A program made the translations under genes and the position numbers. 64,000 bases of DNA from Acidobacteriota bacterium (GTDB lineage Bacteria > Acidobacteriota > Blastocatellia > Pyrinomonadales > Pyrinomonadaceae), in the NCBI GenBank assembly GCA_019639175.1, contig JAHBSK010000001.1, forward strand, positions 248,001 to 312,000. The letters are read 5' to 3'. How positions within the stretch are numbered: the stretch's first letter is position 1; the number at the start of each line of letters is the position of its first letter. Positions 41,105 through 51,100 of this stretch are shown here, one piece after another. The notes beneath the pieces were generated by a model, which worked only from the letters and a program-made list of their open reading frames with translations, searched no databases and was not told where the DNA came from.

Positions 41105-42190
41105 CTATTTCTTCTTTCCGAAATTCCATCGGATGCCTGTGGTGAAAAGAAAGTCGTTGCGTCTGGCAACACCCACCGGATCGTTGTTAAAGCGGTCGCC
41201 TATCGTAAAATGAATGCCTATGCGTTTTGTCAGATCGGCCGTCAATGACGAATCAAAGATAAAGCGAAATTCATTTATGTCGGTGATGTTCTGATAGAAC
41301 GTCATCGCGTGCTGGAACCGTAACCTGCTTGTCAGTCTGTGTTTCACCGTATTGCCAAAGAGAGCTTCGGGCGTGTCCGTGTTGTCGCCCGCCTGCCACG
41401 TCCTGTTCCATCCGCCGCCGACAAGGATGTCGATCTCTGTATTCTCAGTTTTCAGAAATCGGTGGCCAAGCCCGCTGCCCAGAACAGAACGGAAATAAAG
41501 ATTCCTCGGACGGTCCCTTTCAAAATCATAGGAACCGAATATAAAGGTCATATCGCGAATGTTCCGGTCATAGCGGGCGCCGCCCCAAACGGCATTTTGG
41601 GTCGTGGTGTTGTTTGTCAGGTTGCGGTTGTTGTACCAAAGGCTTCGGGCATAGACGGTCAGTTTGTCTTTGCCGCCGTTCTTGGTTGCCCGAAGGCCCG
41701 TTGTCATCGTGCTTGTGCGCGAATTTCCGGTCGTGTAGCTGAAACCCATGTTCGCGTTTCCTTCCCAGCCTGTGGCAAGGCCAAAGAACGGCCCGTGTCC
41801 CCAAAGTCTCGGTTTGACAGTTGCCGCAGGCGGAACTTTTGCCTTTTCGGGCGGAGCGGCAGGCTTGGGTTTTTCGGCTTTGGCAGCCTCATCGTTCTTT
41901 GCCTCCGGGGCTTCTTCTTTTTTGACAGGCTCCACAGGTTTTTCGGTCGCTTTTTCCGCAACGGCCGCATTTTCCGTTGCTGATGCGATAGAATCTATAT
42001 GTTTCGGATCTATCTTGATGGCGCCGGCATAGGGCGTCTCGATCACCACTGTATCTTCATTCTTTGAAACGATCTTGCCGCTGAGGCGGTCGCCGTTCTT
42101 CATTTTGATCTCATCAATGCCGTCGGCAGCCGTCACTATCGGTGCGAAAAGCATCAAAGCCAGGAGCGCAAGATTTTTCGATCTTTTCAT
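41105..42190 (-). CDS. DUF481-family outer-membrane beta-barrel protein with N-terminal linker
   Basis: A 361-residue exported protein. Signal peptide (LALLALMLFAPIVTAADG), then a small beta domain (DEIKMKNGDRLSGKIVSK, as in Sm-like/PEGA-type precursors of DUF481 proteins) to about residue 65. A Lys/Glu/Pro/Ala-rich linker (about 70-125) leads to a DUF481 barrel from about 135. The barrel is seen as alternating strands (ANMGFSYTTGNSRTSTMTTG, FIFGSYDFERDRPRNLYFRS) and ends RWNFGKKK. Function of the barrel is unknown. The ATG at 42190 has AAGG about eight bases upstream; the longer frame beyond it is not coding. Confidence 0.85.
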   Translation of the reverse strand: MKRSKNLALLALMLFAPIVTAADGIDEIKMKNGDRLSGKIVSKNEDTVVIETPYAGAIKIDPKHIDSIASATENAAVAEKATEKPVEPVKKEEAPEAKNDEAAKAEKPKPAAPPEKAKVPPAATVKPRLWGHGPFFGLATGWEGNANMGFSYTTGNSRTSTMTTGLRATKNGGKDKLTVYARSLWYNNRNLTNNTTTQNAVWGGARYDRNIRDMTFIFGSYDFERDRPRNLYFRSVLGSGLGHRFLKTENTEIDILVGGGWNRTWQAGDNTDTPEALFGNTVKHRLTSRLRFQHAMTFYQNITDINEFRFIFDSSLTADLTKRIGIHFTIGDRFNNDPVGVARRNDFLFTTGIRWNFGKKK

Positions 42191-42352
42191 TGTGGAACCT
42201 TCTTTGTCACGGTCGTCAATAGGGTGAGTGGTTGACCGAATATGATATAACCATATCATTATGTAATAAAGATGTGAATCAATAGGAATTATAAAACACC
42301 AGGACACGGCCGACAGGCTTATTGTTGTTTGCGGCGCGATTTTTGTTCGACC

Positions 42353-42883
42353 ATGAGAACCTTTTCTGAAACAACGGCCCTTGGGAAACTCAATGTGGCG
42401 GTGAAGCGGCTTTCGCTCGAAATAGCCGATGGCTTTGAGCATAATGCGCTTGACTGCTCCGTGTGTGATGACCGGGGCAAATGCTGCCGCGACGAGCATT
42501 TTGTAAATGTGAGAATAACCAGGCTTGAGGCAGCGGCGATACGAAAGGTCATTGACGAACTTCCTGCGTGGAAGGCTCAGGCCGTACAGGAACGCATAGA
42601 ACGAGCGGTCGTTCGTTACGGTCTTGAGGAAGCCGAAGACGATACGGCCGGTTATGCCTGCCCGCTGCTTGATGACGACGCACGATGTCTTGTTCACGGA
42701 AAGGCAAAGCCGATGCCGTGCGTTATGCACGCCTGCTATGAGAAAGAAAGCGACCTGCCGCCGCCGGAACTGCTGGATCTGCACGAGAGCAGCGTCGGGC
42801 GGCTGAACAGGAAAGTGTATGGCAGCGATATGCTTCCGCTGCCGATACCTTTGGCCCTTTCCCGCAGGAGGCAAAGGCCTTAG
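42353..42883 (+). CDS. YkgJ-type cysteine-cluster protein
   Basis: A 176-residue protein with the cysteine pattern of the YkgJ/UPF0153 family: CSVCDDRGKCCRDEHF, YACPLLDDDARCLVHG and PCVMHACY. These eight cysteines probably hold a zinc or iron-sulfur cluster. The family has no established role. It starts divergently to the DUF481 gene, 163 bp away. No strong SD is visible before the ATG at 42353. Confidence 0.78.
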   Translation: MRTFSETTALGKLNVAVKRLSLEIADGFEHNALDCSVCDDRGKCCRDEHFVNVRITRLEAAAIRKVIDELPAWKAQAVQERIERAVVRYGLEEAEDDTAGYACPLLDDDARCLVHGKAKPMPCVMHACYEKESDLPPPELLDLHESSVGRLNRKVYGSDMLPLPIPLALSRRRQRP

Positions 42884-42945
42884 GACGATTTCCGGCAGCG
42901 TGTACGGCAAATGTGAGACAGATAGCTGATAAAATTATTTGAAAA

Positions 42946-43018
42946 ACTATGTGCTCTATGTCTCTATGTGGTTAATGCTGATCTTAAAACCACATAGGGT
43001 CATAGGACACATATAATT
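42946..43018. repeat. Palindromic CATAGAG-type repeat
   Basis: Arms around CTCTATGTCTCTATGTGGTT (left) and AACCACATAGGGTCATAG (right) are imperfect inverted copies separated by about 14 bases. The unit looks like a diverged member of the CACAGAGACACAGAG family at 20.4 and 21.4 kb. It lies between convergent genes and may also stop transcription. Confidence 0.68.
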
Positions 43019-43044
43019 TGCCATACAAACAGCCGCAAACTGCT

Positions 43045-43452
43045 CTAAGACGACGTTCGCAGTTTTCCGCCGAGGATCGTCATCGGCACAAGCAGCGCAA
43101 GGAACAAGAGATGATACCAGACCGGAAAATAGTTCCAGCCGAATATCTGGAAAATAAGCCCTACCATCAACAAAGCTATGCCGAGAATAAGCGTTGAAGA
43201 CCTGTTCTCACCCGCAATGATCGCCGTCAGAAAGCCTGCCATGATCGAAAAAAGCACTGAGCGCAAAAGCGATATAAGGCTTATTGTCGCATCGGATTCG
43301 AACGGTTCGTTGTTGAACGCCGCGACCTCGACCGCTGCCTGATGCCGTCCGTACCACTCAGGCGACATAGACCTGATAACCTGGTCGCTGCCGACCCATA
43401 GTATCGACCAAGCGAAAAAACCAACTATCACCGCCATGATAATTCGAAGCAT
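43045..43452 (-). CDS. Hypothetical four-helix membrane protein
   Basis: A 135-residue integral membrane protein with helices at about 4-20, 58-80, 88-106 and 110-128. The loop after the first helix contains SPEWYGRHQAAVEVAAFNNE. No catalytic motif is seen. AGGAG five bases before the ATG (43458-43462, complement) supports the start. Unlinked to neighbours. Confidence 0.72.
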   Translation of the reverse strand: MLRIIMAVIVGFFAWSILWVGSDQVIRSMSPEWYGRHQAAVEVAAFNNEPFESDATISLISLLRSVLFSIMAGFLTAIIAGENRSSTLILGIALLMVGLIFQIFGWNYFPVWYHLLFLALLVPMTILGGKLRTSS

Positions 43453-43606
43453 AAAATCTCCTGTCCGGTTTTTTATTTAGAGTGAGGACGCCATTATCAA
43501 AGAAAAGGCGTGTCGGCGATTATAGACTGGTTTGCGGATTATGCCAAGCGGCTTTGTATCTGTCGGGAAAAGATGCCGTGGGCAGCTCCGGGCGCCGCAA
43601 AACAGA

Positions 43607-43635
43607 ACGGACGGAACATCACAAGCTCCGTCCGT
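43607..43635 (-). terminator. Terminator after sppA
   Basis: ACGGACGGA (43607-43615) and TCCGTCCGT (43627-43635) form a 9-bp perfect stem; on the minus strand TCTGTTTTG follows. It lies 30 bp after the sppA stop. Confidence 0.75.
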
Positions 43636-43664
43636 CGTTTTGGCAAAAATTTTGACCGTGAAAT

Positions 43665-45458
43665 TTACCTTACGTTGATCTCAAAAGGAAGGAAAAGCAT
43701 TGCCTCGCCCCTTTTCATTCCGTTCAGGAGTGCGGCGAAGCGGAACGCTCGCCGAGCATCCTCAGGCAGGGAGTCGATCAACGCCTTTTGAGCCTTCTGT
43801 TCGGCGGTCAGCGTTGCCTCGTTCTGTCCGAAGAGGCTTTCAAGAAGCGGTTTGGGTGCGGGATAGACCACGCGCCGAACATCTTTGTCCGCCGGAAGCT
43901 GTGCCAGTTCCTTTGCAATATCGATGGCTTTTTCCAGCCCGCCAAATTCATCTATCAGGCCGTTTTCCTTTGCCTGTGTGCCTGTCCAGACGCGTCCCTG
44001 GCCGAGCGTGTTTGCGTGTTCGGCGGTGATGTTCCTTCCTGCGGCGACCTTGGGGATGAACTGATCGAAATAGATGCGATTGGTCTGCTCCTCCATCTTT
44101 GTCCTTTCCTCAGGCGTCCATTTTTCGGTTTCTCTGAAGATTCCGGCGTTCTTGCCGCGCATCACGTATTCATTTGAAATGCCGAGCCAGTCATACATTC
44201 CCCTGACAACGGGTTTGCCCATAAAAACGCCGATGGAGCCTGTTATCGAGGATCGTTCGGCGACGATCTTGTTGGCGTTGGCGGAGATGTAATAGCCGCC
44301 GGACGCCGCAACATCGCCCATTGAAACGACAACGGGCTTCTTTTCCTTGGCCTTTTCGATGGCGTACCACATCAGGTCGGACGCAAGGGCCGAACCGCCG
44401 GGAGAATCAACCCTCAGCACGATTGCCTTGACGGCGGTGTTCTCCGCCGCATCCCTGACGGCTTTTACTATGGTGTCAGAGCCGGCGACCCTTCCGCCAA
44501 AGACGCCGTCGCTCGACGACCCGGTGTTTATGGCCCCGCTGGCAAAGATGACCGCAACCTGTTCGCCGTTATTCAGCCCGAGCGAATCGGACGTGACCTG
44601 TTTATACCGTGATGCGGGAACGGTCCTCAGCCTTTCGTCTTCCTTGTAGCCCAGTCTTGCCTTTAGGGCATCATGAACCTGTTCAGGGTAGAGAGCGTCG
44701 TCGATCAGGCCGATCTCCTTCGCCTGGAGCGCTCCGTAGGGCGCGTTGTCCATTATCGCGAGGAAATCTTCTTTTGATTTGCTGCGCGATTCGGACACGG
44801 CCTCGGTAAAACGTTCCAGATATTCATCCAGGATCGCGTTCACGACCTCTCTCTGGCCTTCGCCCATTGACGTTTTTGTGTATTGGTCGGGAGCGTTCTT
44901 GTATTTCGGCCCGATCTGAATAACGTCTGCCTCAACACCGAGTTTGTCCAGCGAGCCTTTGTAGAACATTGCTTCGGCGGCAAAACCATTTATCCAGAGG
45001 TCGCCGGGCGGCGGCAGAAATATCTTGTCGGCGGCGGTGGCTATGTAGTAATCCTTGTTCATTCCCATCTGCATATATGCAAAGACAGGTTTGCCGGATG
45101 AGCGGACGTCCTTTATCGCATTTCTAAGCTCTTCGGCCTTGCCCCAACCGATGCCCGGAAAATTGATGTTCAGCAGAACGCCGCCGACGCGGTTGTCGGC
45201 TTTTGCCTTTCGCAACTGGGTCATCAGGCCGGTAAAGCTTTGCGACGGGCCGACGCCCATGGCTTCCATCAACGGATCGTCCGGAACATAGTCAGGAAGT
45301 TCACCGGTGACGTTTAGGACGAGAACGCTGTTATTGGGAACGCTCGGCTGGCCAAGCGAACTTGCCAGCAGGATAAAGCCGATGATACCCGCGATGACCA
45401 CGACCAATAAAAGCCCGCCGCCGATGAGTATCCATTTTGTTGATTTTGAAGCTGCCAT
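43665..45458 (-). CDS. sppA: Signal peptide peptidase SppA, 67-kDa long form
   Basis: A 597-residue membrane-anchored serine protease that degrades cleaved signal peptides. One N-terminal helix (about 10-33) anchors it. Two ClpP-like domains follow: the first with IQIGPKYKNAPDQYTK, where the Lys is the likely general base, the second with VVSMGDVAASGGYYISANAN containing the nucleophilic Ser. This domain split and length match E. coli SppA (618). No partner gene is adjacent. Confidence 0.93.
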   Translation of the reverse strand: MAASKSTKWILIGGGLLLVVVIAGIIGFILLASSLGQPSVPNNSVLVLNVTGELPDYVPDDPLMEAMGVGPSQSFTGLMTQLRKAKADNRVGGVLLNINFPGIGWGKAEELRNAIKDVRSSGKPVFAYMQMGMNKDYYIATAADKIFLPPPGDLWINGFAAEAMFYKGSLDKLGVEADVIQIGPKYKNAPDQYTKTSMGEGQREVVNAILDEYLERFTEAVSESRSKSKEDFLAIMDNAPYGALQAKEIGLIDDALYPEQVHDALKARLGYKEDERLRTVPASRYKQVTSDSLGLNNGEQVAVIFASGAINTGSSSDGVFGGRVAGSDTIVKAVRDAAENTAVKAIVLRVDSPGGSALASDLMWYAIEKAKEKKPVVVSMGDVAASGGYYISANANKIVAERSSITGSIGVFMGKPVVRGMYDWLGISNEYVMRGKNAGIFRETEKWTPEERTKMEEQTNRIYFDQFIPKVAAGRNITAEHANTLGQGRVWTGTQAKENGLIDEFGGLEKAIDIAKELAQLPADKDVRRVVYPAPKPLLESLFGQNEATLTAEQKAQKALIDSLPEDARRAFRFAALLNGMKRGEAMLFLPFEINVR

Positions 45459-45614
45459 GTCTAAAAGATATTTGGGTATGTTCCCGTAAACGGAAAGAGC
45501 CGTACCTGCTTGAACATACGTATTTCGTTTGAAAAAAGTTTATTGAGAGCCGCTTTCCGAAAAACGGGAACTATGACCGTCGCCGAGACCAGCAGTGCCT
45601 TGTCAAAAATGTCG

Positions 45615-46199
45615 TCAAACATTGCGGCAGACGATAAGGTTGACGATGCCGCCCGCTTTTTTTCTTACTTCCTTTACTTCCAAACCGGCGGTTTTTGCCA
45701 GATCGGCTGTCTGCCGGTTGAAATGGTCATCAATAAGCGCCGTCGTGGCAATGTTCAGAACATCAAAAAGCCTGCCCGCAATGCCCGGCGGACGAACGTG
45801 TTCCAACAGTATAACAGTTCCGTTGGGGCGAAGAACACGCCGGAGTTCTGAAAATGCGGCGTTTGGATCCGGTATCGAGCAGAAAACCAGCGTCGCGAAC
45901 GCGGCATCAAAGGAATTTGCGGGGAAAGGCAGGTGCTGTGCATCGGCCTGAAGCAGGGCGGAACCGCAAGACCTGCCAACGGCGATGTCGATCATCTTTT
46001 TCGACAATTCGGTCGAAACGGCCCGGCGAAATGGCGGATACAGTTCAAAATTTGCTCCGGTTCCGCAGCCGAGTTCCAAAATGTCCGCTCCGGTCGGCAG
46101 TTCGGCAAGGGACTCCTTTCGCCAGGCTCTAAGGAACCGGCTCTCAAAAGGAGCAAACAGCCTGTCATAAAAGCGAGCGAATCTGTCGTAAACAGCCAT
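45615..46199 (-). CDS. Class I SAM-dependent methyltransferase
   Basis: A 194-residue methyltransferase of the Methyltransf_11 type. Motif I is DILELGCGTGANFELYP, motif II follows as VSTELSKKMIDIA, motif III lies in DAAFATLVFCSIPDP, and the later LRPNGTVILLEH strand is the motif-IV region. The N-terminus MAVYDRFARFYDRLFAPFE resembles UbiE-like lipid or quinone methyltransferases, but the substrate is not readable. It is divergent from the NtrC-type regulator. Confidence 0.85.
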   Translation of the reverse strand: MAVYDRFARFYDRLFAPFESRFLRAWRKESLAELPTGADILELGCGTGANFELYPPFRRAVSTELSKKMIDIAVGRSCGSALLQADAQHLPFPANSFDAAFATLVFCSIPDPNAAFSELRRVLRPNGTVILLEHVRPPGIAGRLFDVLNIATTALIDDHFNRQTADLAKTAGLEVKEVRKKAGGIVNLIVCRNV

Positions 46200-46328
46200 T
46201 ACTGGAAACTTAACGCACGGAACGTCAGGATAAAAGCCGCAAACAGAACTTAACGAGCGGGAAAGTTTGACGAACGGCGTCTTTGAGCCTTTACCGGATT
46301 GCGATATGCTTTACGCTGTAACCTGAAT

Positions 46329-47732
46329 ATGCCAAAGAAAGGAACCATACTCATCTGTGATGACGAGGAAATAATGCGCGATGTCCTGGGGACGATACTG
46401 TCGTCCGCCGGGTACAAGATCGATCTGGCGCGCACCGGCGAGGAAGCTCTGGAACTTTACAGCGAACGTTCTTATGACGTTGTGCTGATGGATGTTTCGA
46501 TGCCCGGCATGGGCGGCCTGACCGCGCTCGAAGAGCTTGTAAAAGCCGACCCTGAAGCCGTTGTCATCATGATAACCGCCTTTGCGACCTTTGACACCGC
46601 CATTTCGGCTTGGGAAAAGGGAGCTTCGGGTGTGATCCGAAAGCCGTTTCAGAACGAGCAGATACTTGCCCTGGTTGCCCGCGGCATTAAAAAACGCCGT
46701 AAAGAAGAAGAGCGCCAAACGCTGCGTCAGGTCATGACCAGATCGGTTCAGCGTGATGCGATAGTCGGGCGTTCCGAAAAGATGGAGGAAATATTCCGCC
46801 TTGTTGAAAGGGTCGCTCCGGCGCGTTCGACGGTTCTGATAACAGGTGAAAGCGGGACCGGAAAGGAACTGGTCGCAAAAGCCATCCATGAAGCCAGCCC
46901 GCGTGCCGACCGGCCGTTCGTACCCGTAAACTGCTCGAACATTCCTTCCGAACTGTTGGAATCAGAACTTTTCGGCCACACAAAAGGCGCATTTACGGGA
47001 GCCGTGGCGGTAAAGCGCGGTTTGTTCGAGGTGGCGGACACCGGTTCGATATTTCTGGATGAGATAGGCGACCTCCGACCCGAAACGCAGGTACGGCTTT
47101 TGCGCGTCATTCAGGAAAGGGAGTTCATTCCGCTTGGAGACACGGCGGCGACAAAAGTGGATGTCAGGATAATCGCCGCGACCAATATCGACCTGAAAGA
47201 GGCCGTCCGCACCGGGACGTTTCGTGAGGACCTTTATTATCGGTTGTCGGTCGTCCCGATGGAATTGCCCGCGCTTAGAAACCGTCGTGAGGACATTTTG
47301 CCGCTGACAAAGCATTTCATCCGCAAATACAACGCGGAGAACGGACGCCAAATTTCGGAAAATGTCTCCGCCGAGGTCCTTTCGCTGCTGGAGAATTATC
47401 ACTATCCGGGCAATGTCCGCGAACTGGAGAACATAATCGAAAGGGCGGTTGTCATTGCCTCAACCGACGAGATAACCGTCGATTGCCTCCGTCCGGAAGT
47501 GCAGGACCCCGATGCCGCCTATGAGAGCATCCGCAGCACCGAAGGAGCCTCCGGCGAGATCGATCTGGCAAAAGGCGTGAATTTTTATGACGAGGTAAAA
47601 AGGTTCGAGATAGACCTCATCCGCCGCGCCCTGGAACAGACCGGCGGCCACCAGTCCCGCGCCGCCCGCCTCCTCGGCCTCAACGCCACCACCCTCAATT
47701 CCAAGATAAAGACATACAATATTGCCCGGTAA
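46329..47732 (+). CDS. NtrC-family sigma-54-dependent response regulator
   Basis: A 467-residue response regulator. The receiver domain (1-125) has DDE at 11-13, phospho-acceptor Asp55 in VVLMDVSMPG and Lys in IRKPFQ. The AAA+ domain (about 148-385) has Walker A GESGTGKELV, the sigma-54 contact loop GAFTGA and Walker B FLDEIGDL. A C-terminal Fis-type helix-turn-helix (GGHQSRAARLLGLNATTLNS) ends the protein. It activates sigma-54 promoters after phosphorylation. No histidine kinase lies beside it, so its sensor and target are elsewhere. The ATG at 46329 opens the receiver normally. Confidence 0.93.
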   Translation: MPKKGTILICDDEEIMRDVLGTILSSAGYKIDLARTGEEALELYSERSYDVVLMDVSMPGMGGLTALEELVKADPEAVVIMITAFATFDTAISAWEKGASGVIRKPFQNEQILALVARGIKKRRKEEERQTLRQVMTRSVQRDAIVGRSEKMEEIFRLVERVAPARSTVLITGESGTGKELVAKAIHEASPRADRPFVPVNCSNIPSELLESELFGHTKGAFTGAVAVKRGLFEVADTGSIFLDEIGDLRPETQVRLLRVIQEREFIPLGDTAATKVDVRIIAATNIDLKEAVRTGTFREDLYYRLSVVPMELPALRNRREDILPLTKHFIRKYNAENGRQISENVSAEVLSLLENYHYPGNVRELENIIERAVVIASTDEITVDCLRPEVQDPDAAYESIRSTEGASGEIDLAKGVNFYDEVKRFEIDLIRRALEQTGGHQSRAARLLGLNATTLNSKIKTYNIAR

Positions 47733-48160
47733 GGGCCTTGCGACACCGACGGCCCGTCGCTGAACGGCGGGCCGCTCTGAAATACAAAATATTGCAATAA
47801 AATTCAAACTTTTGACCATCGAGGGTCTCCGAACAGCATGAATAGGCCCTTGGCGGAGCCACTAAGTGTTGCAAAAATGACTACTTGTCAGATATGGCCG
47901 CCTCCGGCCTTAAATGGCATACTGGTTGCCTAGTAATGTCTGCAAAGGGGTTCCGCCAGGTGACGGTTGGCAAATTATATGACGTCGATGTGCGGTTATC
48001 CATTCCGGGAACTCAGATGCCATAGGGCGGAGTTCGAATAAGAACAAAAAGTAGTCCATAGCTTGAAACAGTTCCATTTGAACATGGATATATGGATGTC
48101 CGTATGTTTAGCGGAAATTTCAGGATTTGATGTGCTTTTACTTAAAATCAGGAGGAACAA
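47733..48160 (+). other. Long spacer before the TonB receptor gene
   Basis: 428 bp without a gene. It ends in AGGAGG (48151-48156), an unusually strong ribosome binding site for the receptor. I find no terminator with a T tract after the response-regulator gene and no sigma-54 GG-N10-GC site that stands out. Length suggests a regulated promoter or a long leader for the receptor. Confidence 0.5.
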
Positions 48161-51100
48161 ATGAAAAGATTTGTTAACTGCTTGTCGCTATTGGGGGTTT
48201 TGGCGTTTGCTATTATCTCGGCGCAAGCTCAATCAGGATCCATTGGGGGTACAGTACATGATGCCACCGGCTCCGTGGTTCCGGGCGTCGCGGTCGTTGT
48301 CCGTGGCGAAGCCGGCCAGGAGTTCAGGGCGATCACGGGCAGCAACGGCACCTATGTCGTCCCTAATGTAGCCACAGGTACTTATTCAGTTACATTCACA
48401 GGCCAGGGATTTAAGACTTTGGTCGCTCAGAATGTAAAGGTTGACGTTGGCACACCCGCCACCGTGAACGGAGTCCTTGAGGTCGGCGGTGTTGATGAAG
48501 AGGTCATCGTCACCACGGGTGCCGAGGTACTGCAGACAGGATCGCCAAAGGTGGGATCAACCATTCAGGGACGCCAGATACTTGAAACCCCGCAGGCATC
48601 ACGTGACGCTCTGGACCTGGTGGCACTCTTGCCCGGAACGGCGACAGTCGGACGTCCAAGAAGTGCTTCCATCAACGGCCTGCCTAAAGGTGCTATCAGC
48701 ATCACAATTGACGGTGTTGATGTTCAGGATCAGACCCTTCGTTCCAATGACGGGTTTTTTACCTATGTTCGTCCGAGGATCGATGCCATCGATGAGGTCA
48801 GCGTTTCAACTGCCAATGCCGGGGCTGATTCCGGGGCCGACGGAGCCGTTCAGATACAGTTTGCCACCAGGCGCGGTACCAATGATTATGCCGGAAGCTT
48901 ATTCTGGCAGCATCGTAACACCGCCCTAAATGCGAACTATTGGTATAACAACCGCGATGGGCTGGCCCGTCAGAGGATCATCCTGAATCAGTTTGGCGGA
49001 CGCTTAGGCGGACCGATCCCATTTCTGAACTTCGGTGATGACGGCGGACCATTCTTCAAGTTATACAAAGACAGAGCATTTTTCTTTGTTAACTATGAGG
49101 AATTTCACAATCCGAATGCCTTGACCAGAACAAGGACAGTTCTTAATCCGCACATCCTCTCCGGTGATTTTCAATATGTGTCCGGCGGAGCTGTTCAGAC
49201 CGTGAACCTCTTCAATATTGCAAATCAGAATGGTGAACTTGCCACGATCGACCCGACCATCTCATCGGTTTTGAATCGAATACAAACTTCTACCAATGGT
49301 CAGGGTACGTTCATTCCGATCACCAATAATCCGAACAGGAGTCAGTTTAGTTTCACGAACACCGGTAAGGACCTGCGTAAATTCCTTACGTTACGTTTTG
49401 ACGTCAATATCAATAAAGATCATGCGGTCGAATTTGTGATGAACCGTCAGAACTTTGTTCCGAGTGTTGACTTTTTGAATAGTCGCGATCCGATCTTTCC
49501 CGGATTCCCATATTATGGCCAGGGTGGTGTGCGTAAATCCCGCACAGGTGCTTTACGTTCCAGTTTTGGAACAAATGTTGTCAACCAGTTCCGGATTGCA
49601 AATTCGGGCGGTTTTACTGACTTCTTTAACACCATTTCACCGGCTGATTTTGATTTTAGTCAGGGGTATTTTCTTGATTTCACAGCGGCAGGCGCAACAT
49701 CTCCTTACAACAATAACAACCGGCAGGGACGCGGCACCCCAACGTATGATATTACTAATACCACTACCTGGATAGCCGGAAATCACTCGATCATGTTCGG
49801 TGGCTCGCATAAGCTGATAAAAAGTGATAGCTATAACCAAAATATAGCTCCCACGGTAGGCTTTGGCGTTCACACCAGTGAAAATACCGCATACAATATG
49901 TTCGTTGCGTGTGGAGGAGGGGCGCCGGCATGGTGTATGCCGGGAGCCACAACGACACAGGTCAATGAGGCTCGTAATATGTATGCATTCCTCGTTGGGC
50001 GGGTTTTATCCTTCTCGGCCTCCGGAGTGTTGGAGAGCAACGGCCAGTACGCTGCAATGGGCAACAATGTACAGAAATTCTCACAGAAGATCTATGGACT
50101 ATTCGCCCAGGATACATGGCGTATAACGCCCAATTTCCAACTATCATTTGGTTTGAGATGGCAGCCCTATGAAGCATTCACCATCCAGAGCGGTAACGTT
50201 GGTAAATTGGAACACCCCGATCAGATCTGGGGCCTTTCAGGACCCGGCAATATCTTTAAACCGGGTGTTCTACAGGGGACACAGCCGAGATATACACTGT
50301 ATAAAATTGGTGAAAAGGCCTATAGCGATGACTTCAATAACTGGGCACCGTCCTTTGGATTTGTATGGAGTCCGACATTTGAAAATGGATTTCTAGGCTC
50401 TCTTTTTGGCGGGAACGGCAACAGCGTCTTTCGTGGCGGATATTCCAGGGCGTTTGTTCGGGAAGGGTTTTCACTTCAGACCACTGTCGCCGCGAACGTT
50501 CCCGGCGGCAGTATATCTCTTAGCCGCACAACAGGAATTGGAAACATAACGACCGGTACCAATCTTCGGACCCCTAACAATCCGAATCTGACGTATCCGG
50601 CCTTTAATGCCACTCCGAATGTGCCGACAGAATTGACGATTGCCAACAACGCAATGGTGGTCGATCCGGCTCTCCAAACCGGGTATGTTGATTCGTTCAG
50701 CTTTGGTTATCAACGCCAACTCGACAGAAATTCAGTGCTCGAGGTCAGCTATGTAGCCAACCGCGGAAATAAGCTTCACAGGACGAACTGGGTAAATGAG
50801 ATCAATTCTATTGAGAACAACTTTGCCCAGGAGTTTATGTTGGCTCAACAGAACCTCTACGCAAATATGGCGGCCGGAAGAGGCGCCAATTTTAGACATT
50901 ACCCGGGAATGGGAACAAGCCCGCTCCCGACGTTTGTTGCTTACTTTAACGCGGGTGGTGCTGATCCTAACTCAGCCGCGGCATACACCAGCAGCCTTTT
51001 TGCGAATGCCACGTTATTGAGTTACTTGTCAAATCTGAACCCAAATGTTCTGACAATGGCAAATCAATTGTATGCAGATGCAGGCCGAAGGGCTAACGCA

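Noticed and set aside
42191..42910. N-terminal extension of the DUF481 protein to 601 residues
   Set aside because: The signal peptide begins at 42190; the extension reads antisense through the cysteine-cluster gene.
47820..48150. Sigma-54 promoter for the TonB receptor controlled by the adjacent NtrC-type regulator
   Set aside because: No convincing GG-N10-GC element at -24/-12 could be placed before the start codon.
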